NCBI GenBank assembly: GCA_031394735.1
Contig: JANMXI010000263.1
Coordinates: 24,377 to 88,376 of the forward strand
Length of the DNA: 64,000 nt
DNA from: TMP-86 sp031394735
GTDB lineage: Bacteria > Pseudomonadota > Gammaproteobacteria > Steroidobacterales > Steroidobacteraceae
Reading direction: 5' to 3'
Shown piece after piece: positions 1-8,354 of this stretch. The notes beneath the pieces were generated by a model. That model made no database searches and was not told where the DNA came from. It was given only the letters and a program-made list of their open reading frames with translations. The position numbers and the translations under genes were made by a program. The number at the start of each line of letters is the position of its first letter. Position 1 is the first letter of the stretch.

Positions 1-520
1 GCAGTTCGGCGGCCTAAATATCCTGGTCAACAACGCCGGCGTGGTGCTGGTGGCAACGCCGGAAAGCACGACCCTGGAGCAGTTCCGGTTCGTCAATTCG
101 GTGATGTCCGAGAGCGTCTTTTTGGGCTGTAAACATGCCATGCCGGCCATGCACGCCAGCGGCGGCGGCTCCATCATCAACATGTGCTCGACCGCCACGC
201 ACCTGGGATATCCGGTGTTTTTCGCCTACTCGGCCGCCAAAGGCGCCGTCCGCTCGATGACCAAGTCCATCGCCATTCATTGTCAAATGAACAAATACAA
301 CATCCGCTGCAATTCACTGCATCCCGGCGCCATCGACACCGCGATGATTGCGCAGGCGAACAAGGAGTTGGGCATGGACAATTCCGTGTACGAATCCGCG
401 CCGTGGGGCCTGGGAAAGCCGGCCGACGTGGCCAATACCGTGTTGTTCCTGGCATCGGATGAGTCGCGCTTCATCAACGGCACGGAAATCATCATCGACA
501 ACGCGCTGACGATTCAGTAG
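1..520 (+). CDS. Short-chain dehydrogenase/reductase, 5' end cut off
   Basis: The reading frame is already open at base 2, so the N-terminal nucleotide-binding Rossmann motif lies outside the window. What remains begins just before the NNAG motif and contains the active-site motif YSAAK, followed by a C-terminus ending in NGTEIIIDNALTIQ. This is a classical NAD(P)-dependent SDR (about 250 residues in the family), expected to interconvert an alcohol and a ketone in the cytoplasm. It shows that the catabolic region continues to the left of the window. The substrate is unknown. Confidence 0.9.
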   Translation, partial: QFGGLNILVNNAGVVLVATPESTTLEQFRFVNSVMSESVFLGCKHAMPAMHASGGGSIINMCSTATHLGYPVFFAYSAAKGAVRSMTKSIAIHCQMNKYNIRCNSLHPGAIDTAMIAQANKELGMDNSVYESAPWGLGKPADVANTVLFLASDESRFINGTEIIIDNALTIQ

Positions 521-570
521 GCGACTTGCACGAGCGACGGGCGGTGCAGACGGGGCGCCGCGGGCAAACC

Positions 571-888
571 TCAGCTATCCGGAGCGATGGCCACTTTCAG
601 GTTGTTGAGCTCGGCAGTGAACTCGACCTGACAGGACAAGCGCGAGGTTTTTTCACGGTAGTCTGACAGCTCGTTCAGCAGTTCCTGCTCGTCGCTTTGC
701 TTCTTCGGCAAGCGGTCCACCCAAGCGTCGTCAACGTAGATATGACAGGTCGCGCACGAACACAAGCCGCCGCAAATCGCCGCGACCCCGTAATCGAGCT
801 CGCGCAATATTTCCATCACTTTGAGACCGGGTTTTGCCTCGATCTCATGCTCGTTGCCATCGCGATCCACCACCGTCATCCGCGCCAT
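571..888 (-). CDS. 2Fe-2S ferredoxin (adrenodoxin/putidaredoxin type)
   Basis: A 105-residue soluble electron carrier. The cluster cysteines are C39, C45 and C48 in CGGLCSCATC (C-x5-C-x2-C) and C86 in SRLSCQV, the pattern of adrenodoxin-like ferredoxins that reduce bacterial P450s and some Rieske oxygenases. It is transcribed away from the SDR/Rieske pair at 1081-3086 and shares with it the intergenic palindrome at 930-947, so it is probably induced together with them. Its likely clients are the P450 at 27779 and the three Rieske oxygenases. No ferredoxin reductase gene is present in the window. The partner assignment is inference. Confidence 0.93.
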   Translation of the reverse strand: MARMTVVDRDGNEHEIEAKPGLKVMEILRELDYGVAAICGGLCSCATCHIYVDDAWVDRLPKKQSDEQELLNELSDYREKTSRLSCQVEFTAELNNLKVAIAPDS

Positions 889-929
889 CGAGGCCTCCTT
901 AAAGCCGCTGTTTCATCGGATATATAAAA

Positions 930-947
930 AAACAGTCATGACTGTTT
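930..947. promoter_or_regulatory. Operator copy 1, perfect 18-bp palindrome
   Basis: AAACAGTCATGACTGTTT is a perfect inverted repeat between the divergent ferredoxin (start 888) and SDR (start 1081). A TATAAT at 967-972 follows 19 bp downstream on the plus strand, so the right arm reaches the expected -35 region of the rightward promoter. The same sequence recurs upstream of other operons at 12738, 23436, 23720, 34648, 40743 and 40923. A repressor of the TetR or a similar dimeric class is the simplest reading, but the protein is not identified. Confidence 0.85.
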
Positions 948-1080
948 CTTTATCGGCCGCCGTTCGTATAATACACACCTAATCTGGTTGGAAACCAAGC
1001 CCGCGCCGCGCCGCGCGGTAGTGTGCCGTAAGATCATCCTGCGGGCCATCACCTTCGGCCCATTAATCGGAGCAACGACG

Positions 1081-1737
1081 ATGGATTTAGGCCTACGCGG
1101 CAAGAAAGCAATCATCACCGGCGCCACCGCCGGCCTTGGGCGTGCGGTGGCCGAATTGTTGGCCGACGAAGGGGTCGACATCGGTTTTTGCGGTAGCCAG
1201 GCCGAGGTCGATGCAACCGCCACTGCGTTGCGCGCCAAGGGTGTGAGCGTGGTCGGTTCCGGCATCAGCGTGCGCGACGGCGATCCGTACAAAGCTTGGC
1301 TGGAGCAGACCGTCACCGGCTTAAGCGGTTGTGACATATTCATCGTCAACACCGGATTGGATTCGGGGTTGGATGCGGAGCATTCCTGGTCCAGCAATTT
1401 CGAAATCGACATCCTGCACACGGTGCGCGGCTGCGAAACCCTGATTCCACATTTGAAGACCAGCGGCAATGGCGCCATCGTCATCATCGGCGCCAGCGGC
1501 ACCTCGGCCGATGCGGGACTGCTGTCGTACTCCGCTTTTCAAGCCGGACTGGTCACCTATTCCAAGCAACTCTCGCAGTTCGTCGGTCGCGATCTGATCC
1601 GCGTCAATCTGGTCGCGCCCGCGCCGACCTCGGGGTCGCCGACTGAGATTGCAAAGACCGTGGCCTTTCTGGCCAGCCCGGCCGCCAGCCTGATGACGGG
1701 CGCCTACGTGGTGCCGGGCGTCAACGCGCCGCGATGA
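1081..1737 (+). CDS. SDR-family protein with degenerate active site
   Basis: The start at 1081 is preferred because it follows GGAGC about 8 bases upstream and puts the Rossmann motif TGATAGLG at residues 13-20; a longer frame starting at 988 would run through the promoter region. The product has 218 residues, shorter than the usual 250. The catalytic serine (about S139) and Tyr150 are present, but the YxxxK lysine is Gln154 (YSAFQ), and NNAG is replaced by VNTG. It may therefore be a weak or non-catalytic dehydrogenase, or use another base. It overlaps the next gene by 4 bases (ATGA), so the two are translationally coupled. Confidence 0.85.
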   Translation: MDLGLRGKKAIITGATAGLGRAVAELLADEGVDIGFCGSQAEVDATATALRAKGVSVVGSGISVRDGDPYKAWLEQTVTGLSGCDIFIVNTGLDSGLDAEHSWSSNFEIDILHTVRGCETLIPHLKTSGNGAIVIIGASGTSADAGLLSYSAFQAGLVTYSKQLSQFVGRDLIRVNLVAPAPTSGSPTEIAKTVAFLASPAASLMTGAYVVPGVNAPR

Positions 1738-3086
1738 GCGTCGACCCGAAGCAGGATCCCTTGCTGGCCGCGTCGTTGACGCCGGTCTATCGCAAGGTGC
1801 GGCGTGTCGCGCCCAAGGACAGTCCGGTCACGCCGCCGGACAAGGCGCCGGATCCGCAACTGGAAATCAAACTCATTCCCAAAGAGCGCTACATCAGCGC
1901 CGAGTTCATGAAACTCGAATGGGACCGCATGTGGACCAAGGTATGGCTGCTCGGCGGATTGCTCAGCGACCTGCTCGAACCCGGCGACTACATTGCAACC
2001 GACATCGGACGCGAATCGGTGCTGATCGTGCGCCAGGCCGACGGCGGCGTGCGCGCGTTCTACAACGTGTGCCTGCATCGCGGCAACCGGTTGCGCGATG
2101 AGGGCATCGGCGGCGCGCAATCCTTCAAGTGTCAGTACCACCACTGGGAATACAACTGGGACGGCTCGTTCAAGCGCATCCCGGATCTGGACACCTTCCC
2201 GCAAGGTGCGCCGCCCTGCCGAGGACTCACTGAACTGCCCTGCGCCACTTGGAACGGCTTCGTCTGGTTCAGCTTGAACCCGGAGGTCGAACCGCTGGAG
2301 GACTATCTGGCGCCGGTGCATGCGCATCTGGCGCCGTACAGGTTCGATAAGATGGTGCTGACGCGCGACATCACCGTCGAGTGGCACTGCAATTGGAAGG
2401 CGTCCGTGGATGCCTTCAATGAGAGCTATCACGTACAGGCCATCCATCCGCAGCTGATGTGGTATCTGCATGATCTGGACATTCAGATCGACTGCTATGG
2501 CCGGCACAATCGCTACCTGATTCCCTTCGGCGCCTTGAGTCCGCGGGTGCGCAAGCCCAACACCATTCCCGATCCCATCAAGGTCATCATGAAAACGGCG
2601 GGCATGGACCCGGCCGATTATGACGACCCGATCGAGAACATCCGTCGCGACGTGCAATTGTGGAAGCGCAAGCATGGCGCCTCGCAGGGCAAGGATTACT
2701 CGCAGCTCAACGACGACCAGCTTACCGACGACTACCATTACCTGATTTTCCCGAACATCACGCTCAACACGCATGCGGACGATTTGATGCTGTTCCGACA
2801 GCGCCCTCACCCCACCGATCCGGACAAGATGTTCTATGACATATGGACATTGGAATTGCTGGCGGACGGCGCGGAGCGCCCCGAGCGCGCAGAACACCAG
2901 CACTACCAGCACGGCGAGAAATCCATCGGACTGGTGCTGGATCAGGATGCCGCCAACTTGCCGGGCGTGCAGGCGGGCATGCATTCGGCGGGCTTCCAAG
3001 GTCTGTGGATCGGCGCGCAGGAATTGCGCATCCGGCATTTTCACAAGGTGTTGGAAGACTACGTTTACGGCAGTAGCGCGGGCTGA
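1734..3086 (+). CDS. Rieske non-haem iron oxygenase, alpha subunit (1)
   Basis: A 450-residue ring-hydroxylating or O/N-dealkylating oxygenase component. The Rieske 2Fe-2S ligands are C113 and H115 (CLHRGN) and C133 and H136 (CQYHH). The mononuclear iron site is in DAFNESYHVQAIHPQ, with D226 as the electron bridge and H233 and H238 as iron ligands. No small beta subunit follows, so an alpha-only oligomer is likely. Electrons probably come from the ferredoxin at 571-888 or the Rieske ferredoxin at 8780. It is coupled to the SDR ahead of it, which could oxidise the hydroxylated product. It is clearly paralogous to the oxygenase at 41003 (same C-terminal region). The substrate is unknown. Confidence 0.95.
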   Translation: MSVDPKQDPLLAASLTPVYRKVRRVAPKDSPVTPPDKAPDPQLEIKLIPKERYISAEFMKLEWDRMWTKVWLLGGLLSDLLEPGDYIATDIGRESVLIVRQADGGVRAFYNVCLHRGNRLRDEGIGGAQSFKCQYHHWEYNWDGSFKRIPDLDTFPQGAPPCRGLTELPCATWNGFVWFSLNPEVEPLEDYLAPVHAHLAPYRFDKMVLTRDITVEWHCNWKASVDAFNESYHVQAIHPQLMWYLHDLDIQIDCYGRHNRYLIPFGALSPRVRKPNTIPDPIKVIMKTAGMDPADYDDPIENIRRDVQLWKRKHGASQGKDYSQLNDDQLTDDYHYLIFPNITLNTHADDLMLFRQRPHPTDPDKMFYDIWTLELLADGAERPERAEHQHYQHGEKSIGLVLDQDAANLPGVQAGMHSAGFQGLWIGAQELRIRHFHKVLEDYVYGSSAG

Positions 3087-3112
3087 GCGCCGCGCCGCCG
3101 TGAGCCGGCGGC

Positions 3113-4042
3113 TTAAGCGGACGTGATGAAGCGCGCCGCCAGCAATCGGGTTCGCGCACGAAGCTCTTCAGCCGCCACGCTGGATTCCCCACGGGCGCGG
3201 ATTGCAGCCTGGTACAACCCCATCCACAGCAGGCAGATGTAGTCGTACACGCTGCACAACACCTGCAGGCGGCGGACCTGAGCGGGCTTGGGCTCGCACT
3301 GCAGATAGGCCGCCAGAAAATGCAGCCGCGCAGCGTCACTCAGATCGCAGCAACTCGCCCAGCCGGCCAGATCCCAGAACGGATCGCCCACATGCGCGTA
3401 TTCCCAATCCAGCAGCACGAGACCAGACGCACTGGGCACGATATTGTGTCGATGCAAATCGCTGTGGCACAGGCACGCATCGGGTGGATCCAGCGATGCG
3501 TATTCCTCCAGCAAGGGACCGACCTGCGCCGTCCATTGCAGGATCGCCGTCTGACGAGAGTCTTCGACCCCGGCCTCGCGCAGGGCAGCAAGGTACAGGT
3601 CGCGCCACCTCACAGGATTCATGGCGCGAGGTGGCTGCGGCGCGGGCACCTGATGAACGGTGCGCGCCAATTGTGCCACCTGCACCGCCACCGCAGGCTC
3701 GGACGCCTGAGCCGCCGTCCAACTCGAACCGTCCACCCATTGCGTGACCAACACACCGGCCACGGGGTCACAGACCTTGACCACCGGTCCGAGCCGCGTA
3801 ATTGAAAGGCGCTCGAGCACCCGCTGCTCCCAGACGCGATCGACACCCGGCGCCTCGCCGCGTGCCGCGCGCACGCGCAGAACGAATTCCTGCCCATCAC
3901 GTGTGACCCGGTAACTGGCATTCACCAGACCGGAATGAAGCGCTTGGATATCGACGCCGCCAAGGCCCGGCACGAAGCGACGCGCCGTCGCTGCAACGCT
4001 CGATTCATCCATGCTAGCGCGCAAGGTTCGCTGCCGCGTCAT
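3113..4042 (-). CDS. Phosphotransferase of the thiamine/choline kinase family
   Basis: A 309-residue APH-fold kinase. The catalytic loop is HSDLHRHN (residues 193-200) and the metal-binding Asp is D212 in LLDWEYAHVGDP; LVNASYRV near residue 40 is the N-lobe loop. As the last gene of a TPP-riboswitch operon with a PnuT-like transporter, it most likely phosphorylates imported thiamine (ThiK-like role), trapping it in the cell. It overlaps pnuT by 29 bases if the ATG at 4042 is used; an ATG at 4012, directly after the pnuT stop, would give a tight junction and remove 10 residues. Choline or another alcohol as substrate cannot be excluded from sequence alone. Confidence 0.82.
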   Translation of the reverse strand: MTRQRTLRASMDESSVAATARRFVPGLGGVDIQALHSGLVNASYRVTRDGQEFVLRVRAARGEAPGVDRVWEQRVLERLSITRLGPVVKVCDPVAGVLVTQWVDGSSWTAAQASEPAVAVQVAQLARTVHQVPAPQPPRAMNPVRWRDLYLAALREAGVEDSRQTAILQWTAQVGPLLEEYASLDPPDACLCHSDLHRHNIVPSASGLVLLDWEYAHVGDPFWDLAGWASCCDLSDAARLHFLAAYLQCEPKPAQVRRLQVLCSVYDYICLLWMGLYQAAIRARGESSVAAEELRARTRLLAARFITSA

Positions 4043-4637
4043 CGCGCAACAGGCGTCGCCATTCGCGCATGCCCACCACGATCAACACCAGATACAGCGC
4101 GAACAAGGACATGGTGGCGTACAGATGCCGCGTGAAATACAGAACCATCGCCGCCGAATCGATGACCAGCCACCAATGCCAGTTCTCATACACCTTGCGC
4201 GCCACCAGAAAAGTGGCGAACACACTGGCCCACGTCACCATCGAATCGACGAACGGCCAGGCAGCCGTCGTATACGAACGCAACAGCGTCGAACTCAACG
4301 TTGAGGCGAGCACAACGCCGACGAGTCCGGCCGCATGCCGGTGCAACGGCCACCGGGACACGCGCAGCGAGCCGCCGTCGTCGGATACGCGCCACTGCCG
4401 GAATCCGTACACCGCCATGGCGGCATAAAACACGTTCAACGCCGATTCCATGTACAGGCGCGCACCGAACAATACGACCACGTACAGACAGGAACTGACC
4501 AAAGCCGCCGCCCAGCAGGCGATGTTCTGACGGATCGCCAGCACGAGGTAGAGCAGTGCCAGCACCACCGCGGCAATTTCCACCCAGGAGGTGGACTGCC
4601 AGGCCGCTGCAAACTGCGCCCACCAGGCCGGAATCAC
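4014..4637 (-). CDS. pnuT: PnuC-family vitamin transporter, thiamine type (PnuT)
   Basis: A 207-residue inner-membrane protein with about seven hydrophobic segments and the family signature around WHWWLVIDSAA. PnuC-family proteins facilitate diffusion of nicotinamide riboside, thiamine or riboflavin, followed by trapping through phosphorylation. The TPP riboswitch ahead of the operon and the downstream kinase point to thiamine (PnuT) rather than nicotinamide riboside (PnuC). The start overlaps the stop of the small thiamine-binding gene by 4 bases. The family call is firm; substrate specificity rests on context. Confidence 0.88.
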   Translation of the reverse strand: MIPAWWAQFAAAWQSTSWVEIAAVVLALLYLVLAIRQNIACWAAALVSSCLYVVVLFGARLYMESALNVFYAAMAVYGFRQWRVSDDGGSLRVSRWPLHRHAAGLVGVVLASTLSSTLLRSYTTAAWPFVDSMVTWASVFATFLVARKVYENWHWWLVIDSAAMVLYFTRHLYATMSLFALYLVLIVVGMREWRRLLRDDAAANLAR

Positions 4638-4882
4638 GGCGGAGAAAGCCCGGGAATCACCTTCATCACAAAGATCAGACGCGGGCCGATCTGCGCGGCC
4701 GCCTCGATTTCCTGCGTGAGAATCGTCATGACTTCGCCAAGCTCGCCGAACACCTGGGTACTCATGGTATTGGTCAGCACCACCAGCCCCGCATGGGTGT
4801 TCAGACGTTTGATAAAGGCCAAAATGCGCTCGATGTACGAGGCATCCAGGGGATACAGGCTGATTTCCACGGCTGCACGCAT
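4634..4882 (-). CDS. Small thiamine-binding protein (DUF77/YkoF-like)
   Basis: An 82-residue single-domain protein beginning MRAAVEISLYPLD and containing the segment LTNTMSTQVFGEL, resembling the MTH1187/YkoF family that binds thiamine or its pyrimidine moiety. There is no signal peptide, so it acts in the cytoplasm, perhaps buffering imported thiamine between transporter and kinase. It lies 10 bases after the TonB receptor and overlaps pnuT by 4 bases. The family call is by resemblance and position and should be confirmed with a profile search. Confidence 0.72.
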   Translation of the reverse strand: MRAAVEISLYPLDASYIERILAFIKRLNTHAGLVVLTNTMSTQVFGELGEVMTILTQEIEAAAQIGPRLIFVMKVIPGLSPP

Positions 4883-4892
4883 AACATTCTCC

Positions 4893-7022
4893 TTAGAAAC
4901 GATAGGACGCGGTCAGTCCGACCTGGCGCGGATCGCCCCAGCGGACGTAGACTTTGTTGGGAAAATCGGGCGGTTCGTCGCCGAAGAAAAAGCCGCGCAC
5001 CGCATAGCGGCGATTGAACAGGTTATGAACCCAGACGCTCGCCGACCAGCGCTGTCGGTCGACACCCACCCGCCAATTCACCAGTTCATACACGCTCGAA
5101 CGCGCATCGTTGCTGGCATCGAAATAAAACGCATCCTTGCCCGACCAGTCGATGCGCGAGAACCATCCGCTCGGGAGGCGGTAGGTTGCGCTGAGCGAAA
5201 AATCGTAGCGCGGCGCATGCGCCTGATCGCGCCCGCTCAAATCGCGCTCGCCGTACAAATAGTTGTCATACCGGGTCCGCAGCAGGCCCAGCGTTCCGGC
5301 CAGTTGCCAGTCGCGATGCACCTGCCAGCGCAATGCGGCTTCCACGCCGTAGTTCAAGCCGCTGGCGGCATTATCGGTGTAGTAAACGAATGACAATGGA
5401 TCTGAACACGAACCATCCGGATTGCTCGAACCTGGAGGGCAGGCCGCCTGATAGCTGGTGCTGACCTGCTGGTTCTTACGCTTGGCGTAGAACACGGTGA
5501 CGTCACTGACTAGCGCCTGATTCAGCCAACTCTGGCGCACACCGACTTCTGCATTCCACAAATATTCCGGCCGGAAGCTGCGCCGCGACGGGTCCAGATC
5601 GGTGCCGATGTTGAAACCACCGGCCTTGTAGCCGCGCGAAATGCTCAGGTAGCCGGTCGACTCCGCCGACCACGCATAGCGCAGCGCAACTTGACCGCCG
5701 AGCATGCGATCACGTGGATCAAAGGCGAGTGAACTCGTGTCGGCATAGTTCGCCTGGCGTTGCTCGTAGCGCAGACCGACGGACACCTGCAGCGCCTGCG
5801 TCAACGGCACATCGACCTGCCCATAGACCGCGATGTTCGTGGCGCGATAGCGGCTGCCCAATCGGTTGTCGAGCGGGTCGAAGTCCAGGTACTGACCCTG
5901 ATCGTGCTGCGTGTTGTTTTCATTCAAGCGCAACGCATAGACGCCGGCCACCCAGCCGGCATGTTCGCCCGGCGTCGACACCAGCCGCAGATCCTGGGAC
6001 ACGGTTTCGCGACGCCGCTGCGTCTGCGAAAAATACTGGTACGGCGCGTACGGCGCCCAACCCGGATTGTTGCCCCAGTCGCCATCGAAACTGGAAACGA
6101 TGTCGGAGCGCGCATACGAACTGATACTCACCAGCTTCGCCGCGCTCAGCGCCTGCCATTCGACCCGCAGCGCACCGGCCGCGGAACGTTGCGAGTCCCG
6201 CCCCGGCTGATCCGACTGCGTGTGGAAGGAATTGTCGATGGCGAAGGCATCGTAGCCGTCATTGATATCCACCAGCATGCCGGTGAGTTTGATATCGAGC
6301 GTATCGCCGGCGTGCCAATGGAGTTTGCCGCGATACGTGCTTTCATCGCGGCCATTGGTATCGTTGCGGTTCAGGAACACGTCGCGCCGAAAGCCGTCGC
6401 TTTGCTCGCGCTGTGCGACCAGCCGGAAGGACAGCGAGTCTCGTGCGTTCAGTGCGCCACCGATGATCGCTCCCGCACCGCGCATGCCGTCATCGCCGAC
6501 GGTGGCCTCGCCGCGCAGCACCCGTTCGGGCGTGGCATCCTCCGTGTTGACGGCGATGAGGCCGGCAAGCGCATTGGCGCCATAACGAGTCCCCTGCGGA
6601 CCGCGCAGCACTTCCACCTGATGCGTGTCGAACAGCGTTGCCGGCATGCCGACGCCACTGAAGTCGATGTCATCGATCAAAAATCCCACCGACGGGTTCG
6701 GCGCGCCTTGGTACTGGTCGAGTTCGCCCACACCCCTTACTTGAAAATAGCGCGGTCGCGAACTGCCGCCCGACCAGTTGAGGTTCGGAATCAACGGCAG
6801 CAGTTCTTCAAAGTGCTGCACACCAGCATCGCGCACGGTGGCCGGATCCAGCACCGTGACGCTTGCCGTGGTTTGTCTCAAGGAGACCTCCCGCAGTCCT
6901 GCGGTCACGATGATTTCCGACAATACGTCGGTGGAGTCAGGCGCGGGCGAGGCACGCGCCATGGGAAACACGCTCACCAGCGTGATGAATACAAACGCAA
7001 CATTGGATCGACGAAAGTGCAT
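4893..7022 (-). CDS. TonB-dependent receptor, probably for thiamine
   Basis: A 709-residue outer-membrane beta-barrel. It has an N-terminal signal peptide ending near ARAS, a TonB box-like SEIIVTA, a plug domain with VEVLRGPQGTRYGANALAG, and a C-terminal aromatic end (VGLTASYRF). It is the first gene after the TPP riboswitch at 7024-7120, whose last helix carries the ribosome binding site (GGAG about 9 bases before the ATG). That makes thiamine or a thiamine-like compound the expected ligand; TPP-controlled TonB receptors paired with PnuT are known from comparative genomics. It differs from the two large receptors at 20715 and 38108, which have the palindromic operator instead of a riboswitch. 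Confidence 0.92.
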   Translation of the reverse strand: MHFRRSNVAFVFITLVSVFPMARASPAPDSTDVLSEIIVTAGLREVSLRQTTASVTVLDPATVRDAGVQHFEELLPLIPNLNWSGGSSRPRYFQVRGVGELDQYQGAPNPSVGFLIDDIDFSGVGMPATLFDTHQVEVLRGPQGTRYGANALAGLIAVNTEDATPERVLRGEATVGDDGMRGAGAIIGGALNARDSLSFRLVAQREQSDGFRRDVFLNRNDTNGRDESTYRGKLHWHAGDTLDIKLTGMLVDINDGYDAFAIDNSFHTQSDQPGRDSQRSAAGALRVEWQALSAAKLVSISSYARSDIVSSFDGDWGNNPGWAPYAPYQYFSQTQRRRETVSQDLRLVSTPGEHAGWVAGVYALRLNENNTQHDQGQYLDFDPLDNRLGSRYRATNIAVYGQVDVPLTQALQVSVGLRYEQRQANYADTSSLAFDPRDRMLGGQVALRYAWSAESTGYLSISRGYKAGGFNIGTDLDPSRRSFRPEYLWNAEVGVRQSWLNQALVSDVTVFYAKRKNQQVSTSYQAACPPGSSNPDGSCSDPLSFVYYTDNAASGLNYGVEAALRWQVHRDWQLAGTLGLLRTRYDNYLYGERDLSGRDQAHAPRYDFSLSATYRLPSGWFSRIDWSGKDAFYFDASNDARSSVYELVNWRVGVDRQRWSASVWVHNLFNRRYAVRGFFFGDEPPDFPNKVYVRWGDPRQVGLTASYRF

Positions 7023-7023
7023 T

Positions 7024-7120
7024 ACACCTGCTCCCTACGCCGGTACTAACCGGATCAGGTTCAACGGGTTTGCAGGTCGTTCCCGCATCTCAGGTCTGCC
7101 AAAGACCACCCCAAGGTCTG
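7024..7120 (-). ncRNA. TPP (THI-box) riboswitch
   Basis: Read on the minus strand this leader contains, in order, the THI-box blocks GGGGTG (7107-7112), CTGAGA, ACCCGTTGAACCTGATC, GGTTAGTACC and GCGTAGGGA, followed at once by GCAGGTGTAATG. These are the conserved P2, J and P4/P5 elements of the thiamine pyrophosphate aptamer. The closing P1 3' strand overlaps the Shine-Dalgarno of the TonB receptor, and there is no terminator hairpin between aptamer and ATG, so control is probably at translation initiation: ligand closes P1 and hides the ribosome binding site. It controls the operon receptor - binding protein - pnuT - kinase. Confidence 0.95.
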
Positions 7121-7154
7121 CACAGTGTAGCCGTCCCTGCGCGCGCGTGCAAAG

Positions 7155-8051
7155 ATGGTGGGCATGCAGTTATTTCAAGTCGATGCATTCACCACCAAGC
7201 GATTCACTGGCAATCCGGCCACGGTGATCCTGGATGCGGAAGGTCAGAGCGACGCGAGCCTGGCCGCCATCGCGCGCGAATTTCCGCATGCCGAGACGGC
7301 ATTCGTCCTGCCGCCCGATGCCGCTGATCACGATGTGCGCGTGCGTTTTTTCAATGCGCGCAAAGAGGCGCCCTTCGTCGGTCACGCCAGCGTAGCGGTG
7401 CACACGGTTTTGCTGGCGCTGAATCGCCGCAGCGTCGGCATTGCGCGGCAAAAATCCGGCACGGGGATTCTCGAGGTCCGCGCTGAGGCGGGCAACGCAC
7501 CGGCGCCGTTCATCGAGTTCCGGCAAGGTGCGCCGGAGATGGGCGTGCCGTTGACGTTGCAGGACGCCTTGCGCGTGGCTCAGGCGCTGGGCGTTCCGGG
7601 TGAGAGCCTGCACGAGCGCTTCCCTGCCCGCATCGCCCGCAAGGGCAGCAGCCGGCTGCTGCTCGCGCTCGCCAATCCTGATGTGCTGGATCGCATCGAG
7701 CCGCGCTTCGAACAGATTCTGGCGCTGGGCCGCGAATTCGGCGCCGACGGCTTCTTCGCCTTTGGTCTCATGCGGGGCGCCGGCGGCACACGCACCTATT
7801 CACGCATGTTCTGTCCGGCGCTGGGGATTCCCGAAGATCCGGTGAGCGGCAATGCGCACTCCATGCTGGCTGCGTACCTGTGGGACCTACAACAGTTGAA
7901 CGTGGCGGAACCGCGATTCGTCGGGTTTCAGGGCGCGCAGATGCAGCGCCCGGGACAAGTGCATGTGAGTCTGGAAATCGAGTCCGGCACGATGCGCGCC
8001 GCACGCATCGGCGGCCATGCCGTGATCGTCAGCGACGGGCGCCTCGTTTAG
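7155..8051 (+). CDS. PhzF-family isomerase-like protein
   Basis: A 298-residue protein with the two-lobed PhzF/diaminopimelate-epimerase fold. It opens with QLFQVDAFTTKRFTGNPA, carries the conserved catalytic Glu in HAETAF, and has the C-terminal EDPVSGNAH motif. Family members catalyse proton shifts on small cyclic acids, but most bacterial copies are of unknown substrate. Translation may begin at the ATG at 7155 or at 7164; the second gives the usual family N-terminus MQLFQVDAF. It is transcribed away from the thiamine riboswitch and has no palindromic operator, so its link to the catabolic genes is unproven. Confidence 0.88.
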   Translation: MVGMQLFQVDAFTTKRFTGNPATVILDAEGQSDASLAAIAREFPHAETAFVLPPDAADHDVRVRFFNARKEAPFVGHASVAVHTVLLALNRRSVGIARQKSGTGILEVRAEAGNAPAPFIEFRQGAPEMGVPLTLQDALRVAQALGVPGESLHERFPARIARKGSSRLLLALANPDVLDRIEPRFEQILALGREFGADGFFAFGLMRGAGGTRTYSRMFCPALGIPEDPVSGNAHSMLAAYLWDLQQLNVAEPRFVGFQGAQMQRPGQVHVSLEIESGTMRAARIGGHAVIVSDGRLV

Positions 8052-8055
8052 GCAT

Positions 8056-8346
8056 CTAGCCGACGAACTCGTAGAATTGCAGATCCATGTCCGCACCCAG
8101 GCACGCCAGGATGGGCGGCACCAGACGGGTGTGGAAGTCGGTTCCCTGATGCAGGTCGAAGGCGGCCTGATCCTTGAACCGCGCGTACACCACGTACACG
8201 CCGGGTTTTTCGCGATGGCGGATCACGTCGTAGACATTTGTATCGGGTTCGGACGCGTGCGTCAGTTTGGACAACTCCTGTTGCAGCGACTCGAATTCCT
8301 TTTCCTTGCCGGGTTTCACGTGCAGTGTGGCGACGAAGATGATCAT
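8056..8346 (-). CDS. ABM-domain (antibiotic biosynthesis monooxygenase) protein
   Basis: A 96-residue ferredoxin-like dimeric alpha/beta-barrel protein. It begins MIIFVATLHVKPGKEKEF and has the family core VYDVIRHREKPGVYVVYARFKDQAAFDLH. ABM proteins include cofactor-free oxygenases and haem- or quinone-handling proteins; small copies are common beside oxygenase operons and may act on oxidised intermediates. The start is supported by AGGAAAC seven bases upstream. A second ABM gene lies 8 bases ahead of it in the same direction, so the pair forms one transcript. Function beyond the fold is not clear. Confidence 0.85.
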   Translation of the reverse strand: MIIFVATLHVKPGKEKEFESLQQELSKLTHASEPDTNVYDVIRHREKPGVYVVYARFKDQAAFDLHQGTDFHTRLVPPILACLGADMDLQFYEFVG

Positions 8347-8354
8347 CTTGTTTC

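Noticed and set aside
1704..3044. A 446-codon open frame on the minus strand opposite the Rieske gene
   Set aside because: The plus-strand frame has all Rieske and iron ligands; the antisense frame shows no motif.
3087..3112. A GC-rich inverted repeat (GCCGCC/GGCGGC) between the Rieske and kinase genes
   Set aside because: No T run on either strand; too weak to call a terminator.
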